From Caldicellulosiruptor bescii DSM 6725 (lineage in GTDB: Bacteria > Bacillota > Thermoanaerobacteria > Caldicellulosiruptorales > Caldicellulosiruptoraceae): a stretch of 64,000 nucleotides of DNA. This document shows, piece by piece, positions 45,767 to 54,025 of this stretch; positions within the stretch are counted from its first letter, which is position 1; every line of letters begins with the position of its first letter. Below the pieces are notes generated by a model. The model was given only the letters and a program-made list of their open reading frames with translations, did no database searches and was not told the origin of the DNA. The translations under genes and the position numbers were made by a program. Location of the stretch: positions 1,568,501 through 1,632,500 of the forward strand of contig NC_012034.1 of the NCBI RefSeq assembly GCF_000022325.1, read 5' to 3'.

Positions 45767-47512
45767 GTGGATAATTTAAAAAGATTATTACCATATTTTC
45801 AAAAATATAAAAAACTTTTAATCCTTGGTTTTATTCTCATTTTCATATCTATAACCCTTGGAATGGTAAATCCATATATCTCTAAACTGATCATTGACGA
45901 AGCAATTTCAAAGAAAAAGTATCATTTGCTTTTACCATTTGTCATCACAATGCTCAGTGTAAGCTTAGTGCGGGGTGTTATAAGATATAGTCACTCATAT
46001 TTATTTGAAAACGTATCCCAGAATATACTGTATGAACTCAGAGAAACGCTTTACAATTTTTTGCAAAGACAGACCTACGAATTTTATGACAAAACTCGAA
46101 CAGGAGAACTCATGGCACGCATGACAGGTGACTTGGAAGGAATTAGAATGTTTTTCTCCACTGCCTTAGCTCTGCTTGCCGAAAATATTTTGAACTTTTC
46201 GATATCACTTACCATAATGTTCATTTTAAACGTAAAGCTCACATTTGCTCTACTTCTCTCAACGCCTATATTGCTAATTTTGGTTTATATTTTTGACAGA
46301 ACCATAAGACCAGAATTTATCAAGATACGAGAAAAGTATTCTAAACTCAACACAGCAACTCAGGAAAATATTACAGGTATCAGAGTTGTAAAGGCTTTCT
46401 CACAAGAGAACTTTGAAATAGAGAAATTTTCGTCTGCCAACAGCGAATACAAAGAACAAAATATAACAGTGGGACTTATCTGGGGCAAATTCTTTCCTAT
46501 GATTGAGGCAGTGACATCATTACTGGTTCTGATTATTTTCGCGCTGGGTGGTTTTATGGTAATTAAAAATTCAATCACAATTGGAACACTTATGGCTTTT
46601 CAAGGTTATCTATGGGCTATAATTTGGCCTTTGAGGTCATTGGGATGGATTATAAGCATGGTGGAAAGAGCAAACGCTTCTTGTGAGAGAGTGTTTGGAT
46701 TGCTCAGTACACCTGTCAAAATCAAAGGAAAGCCAACTCCATTTGAAGTTAAAGAAGGGTATGTAAGGTTTGAAAAAGTGTATTTCAAACACTTTGGAAA
46801 TCTTGTCTTAGAAAATATCAATTTTGAAGTAAAACCTAAAATGAAGGTTGCTATAATGGGACCAACAGGTTCAGGAAAATCTTCTGTGGTAAATCTTATA
46901 CCCCGTTTTTATGACGTATCAAGCGGAAGAGTACTAATAGACGAAATAGATGTAAGAGACTACGACCTAAAAAAACTCAGAGGTGCAATTTCTGTAATCC
47001 CTCAAGAGACATTTTTGTTTTCTGACACTATTGCAAATAACATAGCATACGGCGTGGAAAATGCTTCTTTGGAAAATATTATAAACGCCGCAAAACTTGC
47101 TCAGGCACATGAGTTTATTATCCAGTTCCCAGATGGATATGATACTCTTGTTGGAGAAAGAGGAATTGGCCTTTCAGGCGGTCAAAAACAACGAATTGCA
47201 ATAGCAAGAGCTCTTTTGAAAAAACCCAAGATATTGTTCCTCGATGATGCAACATCAGCGGTTGATATGGAAACAGAATATTTGATAAGCAAAGCGTTAG
47301 AAGAATATTTCAAAGATTGTACCGTATTTATCATTGCTCATAGGATTTCAATGGTAAAAGACTGCGACTTGATACTTTATCTTGAAAATGGAAAGATTGT
47401 AGAACAAGGAACCCACAATGAACTTTTAGCTAAAAAAGGCAGATATTACAATATATTTGTTCAACAATACAAAGATATTCTGAGTACACAAAAAGAAGGT
47501 GATAGGTTTTGA
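45767..47512 (+). CDS. Heterodimeric ABC exporter, subunit 1 (degenerate-site half)
   Basis: This 581-residue type I (ABCB-like) half-transporter has six membrane segments (about 15-290) and an NBD with Walker A GPTGSGKSS, signature LSGGQKQR, and Walker B ILFLDDATSAVD. Asp replaces the catalytic Glu right after Walker B, as in the TM287/BmrC-type partner of asymmetric exporters. The GTG start at 45767 has a GGAAGGG site. A TATAAT at 45709-45714 may be its -10. It overlaps the second half-transporter by 4 bases. Multidrug or lipid export is inferred. Confidence 0.92.
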   Translation: MDNLKRLLPYFQKYKKLLILGFILIFISITLGMVNPYISKLIIDEAISKKKYHLLLPFVITMLSVSLVRGVIRYSHSYLFENVSQNILYELRETLYNFLQRQTYEFYDKTRTGELMARMTGDLEGIRMFFSTALALLAENILNFSISLTIMFILNVKLTFALLLSTPILLILVYIFDRTIRPEFIKIREKYSKLNTATQENITGIRVVKAFSQENFEIEKFSSANSEYKEQNITVGLIWGKFFPMIEAVTSLLVLIIFALGGFMVIKNSITIGTLMAFQGYLWAIIWPLRSLGWIISMVERANASCERVFGLLSTPVKIKGKPTPFEVKEGYVRFEKVYFKHFGNLVLENINFEVKPKMKVAIMGPTGSGKSSVVNLIPRFYDVSSGRVLIDEIDVRDYDLKKLRGAISVIPQETFLFSDTIANNIAYGVENASLENIINAAKLAQAHEFIIQFPDGYDTLVGERGIGLSGGQKQRIAIARALLKKPKILFLDDATSAVDMETEYLISKALEEYFKDCTVFIIAHRISMVKDCDLILYLENGKIVEQGTHNELLAKKGRYYNIFVQQYKDILSTQKEGDRF

Positions 47513-49302
47513 GCAATTCCACAAAAAGACTTAGAATTGAAGAAGATGAACCAATAACAAAACCTTTTAACTGGTCACAGTTTGTAAGACTTTTGAGATA
47601 TATAAAACCTTATAGAAGGTACTTTATATATTCTTTTCTTCTAATGATACTTGCTACATTCTACAATCTTGCCGGACCTTATTTGATAAGATTGGTTATT
47701 GATATTGATATTCCCCACAGAAACATCCATGCTCTTTTGTATAAGGCAGTTTTCTATATTGTGCTTACCTTATTGTACGTAATAAGTCTTCGCGTGAGAA
47801 CAATCTTTATGACAAAACTCGGCAACAGTGTGGTCTCAGATATTCGAATGCATCTTTTTACTCATCTTCAAAAACTGTCTCTCAGCTTTTTCGACAGTCG
47901 ACCTGCAGGCAAAATAATGGTAAGAGTAATGAATGACGTGGATTCTTTATCTGAGCTTTTGTCTAATAGTATTTTAAATGTACTAGTTGACACTTTAAGC
48001 CTTTGGGCTATCATAGTAATAATGCTTTCAATTGATATAAAACTATCCATTGTTGCACTTGGTGTTCTTCCTTTGTTAATCTCAATAATCATGATATTAA
48101 AAAACTCAATAAGGACAAGATGGCAAGATGTTAGAAAGAAATCTTCTACTCTCAATGCTTATATACATGAAAGCATACAAGGAATGAAAATAACTCAGGC
48201 TTTTACAAGAGAAGAAAAAAACGCTGAAATATTTAAAAATTTAAACACCACATTCAAAAATACATGGATGAAAGCAATCAGAGTAAACAATCTATTTTGG
48301 CCAACCATAGAATTCACTGGAACTCTTTCGAGCGTTCTCATATTTCTTTTTGGCATCTGGATGATGAGAAAGGGGTACACAACACTTGGCACAATCATAG
48401 CATTTTCTAATTATATGGGAATGTTCTGGCAACCTATCAATAACATATCTAATTTTTACAATCAGCTGTTGGTTGCAATGGCATCAACCGAACGCATATT
48501 TGAAATTCTCGATATTCAACCGGATGTTCAAGATGATCCAGATGCATATGACTTACCACCAATTAGAGGTGAAATAACATTTGAAAATGTTTCTTTTTCA
48601 TACGACGAGGAAAAACCTGTTTTAAAAGATGTTTCATTCACCATTAAAGCTGGGGAGACAATTGCGCTTGTTGGCGAAACAGGTGCAGGAAAAACCACAA
48701 TAATAAATCTCATTGCAAGGTTTTATGATCCTCAAAAGGGAAGGATATTGATTGACGGGCATGACATTAAAAACGTAACCTTAAACTCTTTGAGAAAGCA
48801 AATGGGCATAATGCTTCAAGACACATTTATATTCTCTGGTACAATTGCAGACAACATTCGATATGCAAAACCAGAAGCCACAATGGACGAGGTAATCAGT
48901 GCTGCAAAGATTGTAAATGCTCATGAGTTTATCATGAAAATGGAAAAAGGATATGATACAGAGGTTAACGAAAGAGGAAGTCGCCTTTCTATTGGCCAAA
49001 GACAGCTCATTGCATTTGCCAGAGCACTTTTAGCTGACCCAAAAATATTGATATTAGATGAAGCAACCTCGGCAGTAGATACTCAAACAGAAGTCCTAAT
49101 CCAACAGGCTATTGAAAAGCTAACATCGGGCAGGACCTCAATTATTATAGCCCACAGACTGTCCACAATCAGAAATGCAGACAGGATATTTGTCATCCAC
49201 GATGGACAAATAGTTGAAGAAGGCAATCATGAACAGCTTATTGAGAAGAAAGGCTATTACTATAATCTCTATACCTCACAGTTTAAATATTTTGAAAAAT
49301 AG
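47509..49302 (+). CDS. Heterodimeric ABC exporter, subunit 2 (active-site half)
   Basis: The 597-residue partner of the preceding gene starts with TTG inside its stop (4-base overlap, so coupled translation). It has six membrane segments (about 35-320), Walker A GETGAGKTT, Walker B ILILDEATSAVD with the catalytic Glu kept, the H-switch IIAHRLST, and a changed signature RLSIGQRQ. The altered signature here and the Asp in subunit 1 are the two marks of one impaired and one working ATP site, as in TM287/288. A bidirectional terminator follows. Confidence 0.93.
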   Translation: MSNSTKRLRIEEDEPITKPFNWSQFVRLLRYIKPYRRYFIYSFLLMILATFYNLAGPYLIRLVIDIDIPHRNIHALLYKAVFYIVLTLLYVISLRVRTIFMTKLGNSVVSDIRMHLFTHLQKLSLSFFDSRPAGKIMVRVMNDVDSLSELLSNSILNVLVDTLSLWAIIVIMLSIDIKLSIVALGVLPLLISIIMILKNSIRTRWQDVRKKSSTLNAYIHESIQGMKITQAFTREEKNAEIFKNLNTTFKNTWMKAIRVNNLFWPTIEFTGTLSSVLIFLFGIWMMRKGYTTLGTIIAFSNYMGMFWQPINNISNFYNQLLVAMASTERIFEILDIQPDVQDDPDAYDLPPIRGEITFENVSFSYDEEKPVLKDVSFTIKAGETIALVGETGAGKTTIINLIARFYDPQKGRILIDGHDIKNVTLNSLRKQMGIMLQDTFIFSGTIADNIRYAKPEATMDEVISAAKIVNAHEFIMKMEKGYDTEVNERGSRLSIGQRQLIAFARALLADPKILILDEATSAVDTQTEVLIQQAIEKLTSGRTSIIIAHRLSTIRNADRIFVIHDGQIVEEGNHEQLIEKKGYYYNLYTSQFKYFEK

Positions 49303-49313
49303 TAATCCCAATT

Positions 49314-49347
49314 AAAAATGGCTGGTCCAAAGTAGCCAGCCATTTTT
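49314..49347. terminator. Bidirectional terminator after the ABC exporter
   Basis: A 12-bp perfect stem (AAAAATGGCTGG at 49314-49325 with 49336-49347) and 10-base loop lie between the convergent exporter and unknown gene. A T run closes it on both strands. Confidence 0.85.
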
Positions 49348-49353
49348 AATGAT

Positions 49354-49725
49354 TCATGCTTGATATTTGTTTATCGCACTTAGAAGCTGTGTCTGCCATT
49401 TTTCATAAACCGGTATTATTTCGTTTTGATACTTGGCAAGAAGTTTTTCAGCTAATGGCTGCTTGTAAATCTGAAGAAGTTCGCTCAACCTTTCTTGAAA
49501 TTCATTTTCTGTGTTCTGAAGACTTTCTACGTCAAACTCATCTTGAATTACTCTCAGAGCACTTGAAATGCTTAAGAATGCTTCAATGATATCGTTTAAA
49601 AGATAAAAAGAGTCTTCAAACCTCAGCTGCGGAATTTGAACATTCATGATATGATCAAAAGCTTCTGACATGGTAGAGGTAAGCTCATTTATCTTTTGGA
49701 CAATCTCTAAGTACTTTTCATTCAT
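49354..49725 (-). CDS. Hypothetical helical protein
   Basis: I do not recognise this 123-residue protein. It is predicted almost all alpha-helical, acidic, with heptad-like Leu/Ile spacing (about 1-60 and 70-115), no Cys, no signal peptide and no membrane segment. It may be a small coiled-coil or helical-bundle adaptor. It lies 130 bases past rplL, after the rplL terminator, and converges with the ABC exporter. A GGTTGGG-type ribosome site precedes the ATG. Coding potential is supported by codon usage like its neighbours, but function is unknown. Confidence 0.7.
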   Translation of the reverse strand: MNEKYLEIVQKINELTSTMSEAFDHIMNVQIPQLRFEDSFYLLNDIIEAFLSISSALRVIQDEFDVESLQNTENEFQERLSELLQIYKQPLAEKLLAKYQNEIIPVYEKWQTQLLSAINKYQA

Positions 49726-49810
49726 TTTTCTAACCCAACCTTCCCAAACTTAGTGTAAATTATGTATTTAATAATACCACAATAAACTCAAGATTTCATC
49801 AACTAAATTG

Positions 49811-49841
49811 AAAAAGGGCAGGATTACTTCCCGCCCTTTTT
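49811..49841 (-). terminator. Terminator after rplL
   Basis: AAAAAGGGC (49811-49819) pairs with GCCCTTTTT (49833-49841), extended inward by GGA/TCC across one mismatch. It ends on minus in a T run, 18 bases past the rplL stop. Confidence 0.85.
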
Positions 49842-49858
49842 TAATAATTTGACATTCC

Positions 49859-50248
49859 TTATTTGAGTTCAACTTTTGCTCCAACTTCTTCAAGTTTCTT
49901 TTTGATCTGCTCAGCTTCGTCTTTTGAAACATTTTCTTTGATTGGCTTTGGAGCACTGTCAACAAGGTCCTTTGCTTCTTTCAATCCAAGACCAGTTATC
50001 TCTCTCACAACTTTGATAACTTTGATTTTGTCGCTACCAGCGTCTGCTAAAATAACGTTAAATTCTGTCTTCTCCTCTGCAGCTGGAGCTGCTGACTGAG
50101 CACCAGCAACTGGAGCTGCTGCAACTGCAACTGGAGCTGCTGCTGTAACGCCAAACTCTTCTTCTAAAGCTTTTACCATTTCAGAAAGCTCTAACACTGT
50201 CAATGTTTTGATTTCTTCAATTAATTTTTGAACCTTTTCGCTTGCCAT
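49859..50248 (-). CDS. rplL: Ribosomal protein L7/L12
   Basis: From the ATG at 50248 the 129-residue protein is the acidic stalk protein. It has an N-terminal dimerisation helix pair ([31 protein letters not shown]), an Ala-rich hinge (about 40-58) and the C-terminal domain ([40 protein letters not shown]) that recruits elongation factors. An upstream frame start (50266) lacks a ribosome site; GGGAGG precedes the chosen ATG. It follows rplJ by about 40 bases, and its transcript ends at a strong terminator rather than running into rpoB. Confidence 0.97.
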   Translation of the reverse strand: MASEKVQKLIEEIKTLTVLELSEMVKALEEEFGVTAAAPVAVAAAPVAGAQSAAPAAEEKTEFNVILADAGSDKIKVIKVVREITGLGLKEAKDLVDSAPKPIKENVSKDEAEQIKKKLEEVGAKVELK

Positions 50249-50286
50249 CTTTAAACAACCTCCCATTTTAAAAATTTTTATTTATA

Positions 50287-50811
50287 TTAAGCACTCTGCT
50301 TTTTAGCAATAGCATCGAGTGCCAGAACAAGCTTCCTAATCGTACCAGAAAGTACATAAACAAGACCAGACATCGGCGCGTTCAAGCCGCCAAGCATCTT
50401 TGCAATAAGCTCTTCTCTTGATGGAAGTTTGGAAAGTGCGTCAACCTCTTTTGCAGAAATCACTTTACCTTCAATAAATCCGCCTCTTATTTCTAACTTT
50501 TCAAGGTCTTTTGCGCCTTCTTTTAATACCTTTGCAACCTTTACAGGGTCGTCGTATGAAAATGCAACGGCAATAGGTCCTTCAAAAAACTGTTCAAGCT
50601 CAGAAAGATTATTTTCCCTTACAGCAAAGGTAAACAAAGTCTTTTTTACAACCTTGTACTCAATTCCTGCTTCTCTTAATTTCTTTCTGAGTGCTGTGTC
50701 TTGTTCAACGGTAATTCCATGATTGCAAACAATCACACCAGCTTTTGCTTTGGACAGCTTTTCCTTGTATTCATTTAAAAGCTGTTCTTTTACCGCTCTT
50801 GACTTTGCCAA
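50287..50811 (-). CDS. rplJ: Ribosomal protein L10
   Basis: L10 anchors the L7/L12 dimers to the ribosome and represses its own mRNA. Using the TTG at 50811 (a GGAGGTG site 6 bases upstream) gives 174 residues, starting AKSRAVKEQLLNEYKEKL. The N-terminal RNA-binding domain (about 1-130) is followed by a C-terminal helix that holds L12. An ATG at 50838 is open but would put the GGAGG inside the gene, so I reject it. An L10 leader with an attenuator lies upstream. Confidence 0.95.
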   Translation of the reverse strand: MAKSRAVKEQLLNEYKEKLSKAKAGVIVCNHGITVEQDTALRKKLREAGIEYKVVKKTLFTFAVRENNLSELEQFFEGPIAVAFSYDDPVKVAKVLKEGAKDLEKLEIRGGFIEGKVISAKEVDALSKLPSREELIAKMLGGLNAPMSGLVYVLSGTIRKLVLALDAIAKKQSA

Positions 50812-50848
50812 CAAATTCACCTCCCTTTTGTATCCCATAAATTATTAA

Positions 50849-50877
50849 AGCCTCTTTAAGTTTACCTTAAAGAGGCT
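50849..50877 (-). terminator. Attenuator hairpin of the L10 leader
   Basis: A perfect 11-bp stem (AGCCTCTTTAA at 50849-50859 with 50867-50877) and 7-base loop are followed on minus by a T-rich stretch just before rplJ. It fits a regulated terminator. Confidence 0.8.
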
Positions 50878-51035
50878 GTAATTATCCTTCCCCCATTCAG
50901 CCAACAATAAAAGACAAATTCAAGTTATCCCGGCCGACGGGTTTTAAAATAATTACAACCTCGGTAGGCAAACCTTTAAGCAAAGTACTTTTAAAAAGTA
51001 CTTTGCACCTACTGTCTTCGGTTGTAGGCTATTCA
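50849..51035 (-). ncRNA. Ribosomal L10 leader (rplJL autoregulation)
   Basis: The 215-base gap between rplA and rplJ holds an L10-leader-like RNA on minus: CCTACAACCGAAGACAGTAGG near its start, a long 14-bp hairpin (about 50982-51010 on plus, AAGTACTTTT repeats), CTACCGAGGTTGT pairing back to CCTACAACC, and a distal terminator hairpin. In Firmicutes, L10 or the L10-L12 complex binds this leader to promote termination. Confidence 0.82.
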
Positions 51036-51054
51036 CTTTTTGAATTTTAGAACA

Positions 51055-51747
51055 TTATAATGGCTTCAATGGGTTTATTTTAATACCAGGTCCCATTGTT
51101 GTTGCCACTGTAATACTCTTTATAAACTGCCCTTTTGCAGCAGCTGGTCTTGCTTTAATAATTGCCTCAATAAGTGTTCTGTAGTTTTCAAGAAGTTTTT
51201 CTTTACCAAATGAAACCTTGCCAATTGGACAGTGGATTATAGCTGTCTTGTCAAGCCTAAATTCAACTCTACCAGCTTTTGCTTCTTTAACAGCTTTTGC
51301 AACATCCATTGTTACAGTCCCTGATTTTGGGTTTGGCATCAAACCTTTAGGACCTAAAATCTTACCAAGTCTTCCCACCAAACCCATCATATCGGGTGTT
51401 GCAATACATACATCAAAGTCTGTCCAGCCTTCATTCTGAATCTTTGCAACAAGCTCTTCTGCACCTACATAATCCGCTCCTGCTTCTTCTGCTTCTTTTG
51501 CCTTGTCACCTTTTGCAAAAACTAAAACCCTCACACTTTTACCTGTACCATTTGGCAAAACCACAGTGCCTCTTACTTGTTGGTCGGCATGTCTTGGATC
51601 AACATTTAATCTCACATGTACCTCAACTGTTTCGTCAAACTTTGCATAAGATGTTTTTAATGCAAGTTCAATTGCTTCTTCCGGGTCATAAAGCTTTGTT
51701 TTATCGACAAGTTTTGCAGCTTCTTGATATTTCTTGCCTCTGAACAT
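51055..51747 (-). CDS. rplA: Ribosomal protein L1
   Basis: The 230-residue L1 forms the mobile L1 stalk that helps tRNA leave the E site and can bind its own mRNA. Family marks are [35 protein letters not shown], and the signature [13 protein letters not shown] near 140, then IGKVSF and TMGPGIKIN at the end. It follows rplK by about 75 bases and precedes the L10 leader. The start has GGAGG-like bases (AGGGAGG) upstream. Confidence 0.97.
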   Translation of the reverse strand: MFRGKKYQEAAKLVDKTKLYDPEEAIELALKTSYAKFDETVEVHVRLNVDPRHADQQVRGTVVLPNGTGKSVRVLVFAKGDKAKEAEEAGADYVGAEELVAKIQNEGWTDFDVCIATPDMMGLVGRLGKILGPKGLMPNPKSGTVTMDVAKAVKEAKAGRVEFRLDKTAIIHCPIGKVSFGKEKLLENYRTLIEAIIKARPAAAKGQFIKSITVATTMGPGIKINPLKPL

Positions 51748-51823
51748 TCTCTTTATAAACCTCCCTTGTGGTATTTGCGGCTATAAATTAACCTCCCACA
51801 CCCTGTCGTGTGTACAAAAAATA

Positions 51824-52249
51824 TTAATCTTCAACTACAATTCCCATACTCTTTGCAGTACCTTCAATAGTTCTCATAGCAGCCTCCAAAGATGCAGCAG
51901 TTAAGTCTGGCATTTTTTGCTCAGCAATCTTTTTAATTACATCCCTCTTTAATGTAGCCACCTTTTGCTTGTTTGGCTTTGGAGACCCGCTTTCAATCCC
52001 TGCAGCTTTTTTCAATAATACTGATGCTGGAGGTGTCTTTGTAATAAATGTAAAAGACCTATCAGAATAAACAGTTATAACAACTGGAATAATCAATCCA
52101 GCATCTTTCGCTGTTCTTTCATTAAACTCTTTGCAAAATTGCATAATGTTAACACCATGCTGACCTAACGCAGGTCCGACTGGTGGTGCTGGTGTTGCCT
52201 TACCTGCTGGAATTTGAAGTTTTATTTGCGTTAAAACTTTTTTTGCCAT
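51824..52249 (-). CDS. rplK: Ribosomal protein L11
   Basis: The 141-residue L11 is part of the GTPase-associated centre and is needed for the stringent response via RelA. It carries [25 protein letters not shown] at the N-terminal domain and the signature at residues 126-141 ([17 protein letters not shown]). The two-domain layout and length are standard. It lies in the conserved rpmG-secE-nusG-rplK-rplA order and has a GGAGGTG ribosome site. Confidence 0.97.
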   Translation of the reverse strand: MAKKVLTQIKLQIPAGKATPAPPVGPALGQHGVNIMQFCKEFNERTAKDAGLIIPVVITVYSDRSFTFITKTPPASVLLKKAAGIESGSPKPNKQKVATLKRDVIKKIAEQKMPDLTAASLEAAMRTIEGTAKSMGIVVED

Positions 52250-52290
52250 TTTCCCTTTTCACCTCCTAGTCAACTTGAGTTTAAAATATA

Positions 52291-52815
52291 TTATAATCTT
52301 TCTACCTGATGGTAATCAAATTCCACAGGAGTTTCTCTTCCAAATAGGTTAAGCATTACTCTTACCTTTTTTCGTTCTTTATTTATTTCAACAACTGGCC
52401 CATAAAAATCAGCAAATGGACCAGATACAACCTTCACATTGTCACCAACCTCAATGTCAAATACCTCCACAACCTCTTCTTTAATACCCATTGCTTCTAT
52501 TTCTTCATCTGTAAGAGGTGTGGGCTTAGATTCAGGTCCCACAAAACCAGTCACGCCTCTGACGTTTCTTATCGTGTACCATATCTCATTGTCCATTACA
52601 GCTTTGATTAACACATACGACGGAAATTTCTTTTTTTCTTTAACAATCTTCTTTCCATCTTTAATTTCAGTAACAAGTTCAGTAGGAATCCGAATGTCTA
52701 AGATCCTATCAGACAAATTTCTATTTTCAATTATTTTTTCTAAATTAGCTTTCACTTTATTTTCATAGCCTGCATAGGTATGGACAACATACCATTTTGC
52801 TCTTTTATCACTCAT
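52291..52815 (-). CDS. nusG: Transcription elongation/termination factor NusG
   Basis: The 174-residue NusG binds RNA polymerase through its NGN domain (residues 1-110, WYVVHTYAGYENKVKANLEK start) and has a C-terminal KOW domain (about 125-174, VGDNVKVVSGPFADFYGPVVEI). An acidic linker of about 15 residues separates the two. It affects pausing, termination and coupling to translation. It lies between secE and rplK in the usual order. Confidence 0.96.
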   Translation of the reverse strand: MSDKRAKWYVVHTYAGYENKVKANLEKIIENRNLSDRILDIRIPTELVTEIKDGKKIVKEKKKFPSYVLIKAVMDNEIWYTIRNVRGVTGFVGPESKPTPLTDEEIEAMGIKEEVVEVFDIEVGDNVKVVSGPFADFYGPVVEINKERKKVRVMLNLFGRETPVEFDYHQVERL

Positions 52816-52862
52816 TTTGAAGGGCTAAAAGCCCGCCCTCCTTTTTTCTCAAGAATTGCTTT

Positions 52863-53132
52863 TTATTTTATCTTTAATAAAAGTTTGAAAATAAGCTGGT
52901 CGTATATAAGGTCAGCAAGCAAAATGAACACTGTGAAAAACAGTGTAAATGTCAACACCACAATCGTGTGCTTTACCACCTGTTTTTGTGAAGGCCACAC
53001 AACCTTCTTCATCTCTATTCTAACATCTCTGAAAAACTTGAGAGTCTTAGCCCACCAATCTTTAAAACTCAACTTTTTTTTGTTACCTTGGGGTTTTACA
53101 ACTACCTTTTCCACCTTTTTCTTCTCCACCAT
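52863..53132 (-). CDS. secE: Preprotein translocase subunit SecE
   Basis: The 89-residue single-span SecE stabilises SecY in the translocon. It has a basic N-terminal stretch (1-25), an amphipathic helix (KDWWAKTLKFFRDVRIEMKKVVWPS, about 24-48, with the conserved Lys-Val-Val-Trp-Pro) and one membrane segment (about 56-78). The start is about 22 bases after the rpmG stop. The small size is typical of Gram-positive SecE. Confidence 0.93.
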   Translation of the reverse strand: MVEKKKVEKVVVKPQGNKKKLSFKDWWAKTLKFFRDVRIEMKKVVWPSQKQVVKHTIVVLTFTLFFTVFILLADLIYDQLIFKLLLKIK

Positions 53133-53155
53133 TATTCACACATCCTCTTTCTTAA

Positions 53156-53320
53156 CTATTTAGTTTCTCTATGGATAGTGTGTCTTCTACAAAACTTACA
53201 ATACTTCTTTAACTCAAGTCTATCTGGGTCATTTTTCTTGTTCTTTTCTGTCGTGTAATTCCTGTTTTTGCACTCAGTACATTCAAGATGAATTATCATT
53301 CTCGCGCCTTTTGCCGCCAT
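53156..53320 (-). CDS. rpmG: Ribosomal protein L33
   Basis: This 54-residue protein has two zinc-binding CxxC pairs, CTEC (14-17) and CKFC (40-43), typical of the zinc-bearing L33 form. The motif [10 protein letters not shown] and the C-terminal [10 protein letters not shown] are family traits. The gene is the first of the rpmG-secE-nusG-rplK-rplA-rplJ-rplL unit, with a GGAGGTG ribosome site and a promoter about 140 bases upstream. As a zinc-binding protein it may be exchangeable with a zinc-free paralogue elsewhere; that is not visible here. Confidence 0.94.
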
Positions 53321-53459
53321 GTTTCTGTGTTCACCTCCATCTCAAACCTTCTATAAATTACCTCATCCTTCTTATCTTTTCTTTTTCAGAACAACACTTT
53401 GTATTATTCAACAATGAAAATTTGCAAAAAAAAATAACCCTTCTTTTCTTGACTTTTTA

Positions 53460-53488
53460 AATCTATCATAAACAATTAAAATTGTCAA
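53460..53488 (-). promoter_or_regulatory. Promoter of the rpmG ribosomal unit
   Basis: TTGACA (53483-53488), 17 bp, TAGATT (53460-53465) on minus, just past tRNA-Thr. Confidence 0.6.
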
Positions 53489-53496
53489 TAACCAAA

Positions 53497-53572
53497 TGGA
53501 GCCCACGACCGGGCTCGAACCGGCGACCTCCGCCTTACCAAGGCGACGCTCTGCCTGCTGAGCTACGTGGGC
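53497..53572 (-). tRNA. tRNA-Thr (GGT)
   Basis: Acceptor GCCCACG with CGTGGGC, anticodon GGT in CTTGGTAAG, T-arm GGTTCGAGCC, encoded CCA with T discriminator. Confidence 0.95.
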
Positions 53573-53584
53573 GCTTACAAAAAT

Positions 53585-53606
53585 AAAGGGGAGCATACCC
53601 CCCTTT
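53585..53606 (-). terminator. Hairpin between tRNA-Gly and tRNA-Thr
   Basis: AAAGGGG (53585-53591) pairs with CCCCTTT (53600-53606). On minus it is followed by ATTTTTG. It may end the tRNA-Gly transcript or act as a processing spacer. Confidence 0.5.
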
Positions 53607-53614
53607 TTGTCATT

Positions 53615-53688
53615 TGGAGCGGGTGATGGGAATCGAACCCACGCTGCCAGCTTGGGAAGCTGGTGTTCTACCATTGAACTACACCCGC
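53615..53688 (-). tRNA. tRNA-Gly (TCC)
   Basis: Acceptor GCGGGTG with CACCCGC, anticodon TCC in CTTCCCA, T-arm GGTTCGATTCC, encoded CCA with T discriminator. Confidence 0.95.
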
Positions 53689-53701
53689 ACTACCACTTAT
53701 T

Positions 53702-53730
53702 ATTTTAATACGATTTGCTTTAGATGTAAA
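53702..53730 (-). promoter_or_regulatory. Promoter of tRNA-Gly
   Basis: TTTACA (53725-53730), 17 bp, TAAAAT (53702-53707) on minus, about 14 bases from the tRNA. Confidence 0.6.
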
Positions 53731-53738
53731 GTATTTTT

Positions 53739-53957
53739 TTACTCATCCAAAAGACCTTTGCTCTTGAGATACTCGTTTAGCTCATCTACAAGCTTCTGCG
53801 CATCTATTCCATGAAGCGCACATGCCTCTTCAATGCTTTCTCCTTGAGCAGAAGGGCAACCCAAACAGTGAAGACCATTGTTCAAAAATATTGGAATGGT
53901 CCCTCTATCAATCCTCAATACATCTGCAATTATTGTATCTGTTGTAATTCTTGGCAT
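53739..53957 (-). CDS. DUF1858 redox-disulfide domain protein
   Basis: From the ATG at 53957 (AGGAGG site 11 bases upstream) this is a 72-residue protein of the DUF1858/hybrid-cluster-associated disulfide type. It has a start TTDTIIADVLRID, the conserved NNGLHCLGCPSAQGESIEEAC core with the CxxC pair (CLGC), then HGIDAQKLVDELNEYL. Members are thought to be small thiol proteins linked to nitrosative stress or Fe-S enzymes; a role is not proven. The 30-residue upstream extension of the frame lacks a ribosome site. It is the last gene of the ispE-gntR-transferase group. Confidence 0.85.
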   Translation of the reverse strand: MPRITTDTIIADVLRIDRGTIPIFLNNGLHCLGCPSAQGESIEEACALHGIDAQKLVDELNEYLKSKGLLDE

Positions 53958-54025
53958 TCCTATTTGCCTCCTTTTTGAGATAAAAGTATCACTTTTTATA
54001 TTATACCACAATTTCAATCGGAATT

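Noticed and set aside
53408-53674. Open frames across tRNA-Thr and tRNA-Gly
   Set aside because: They are translations of the tRNA sequences, a common false gene call.
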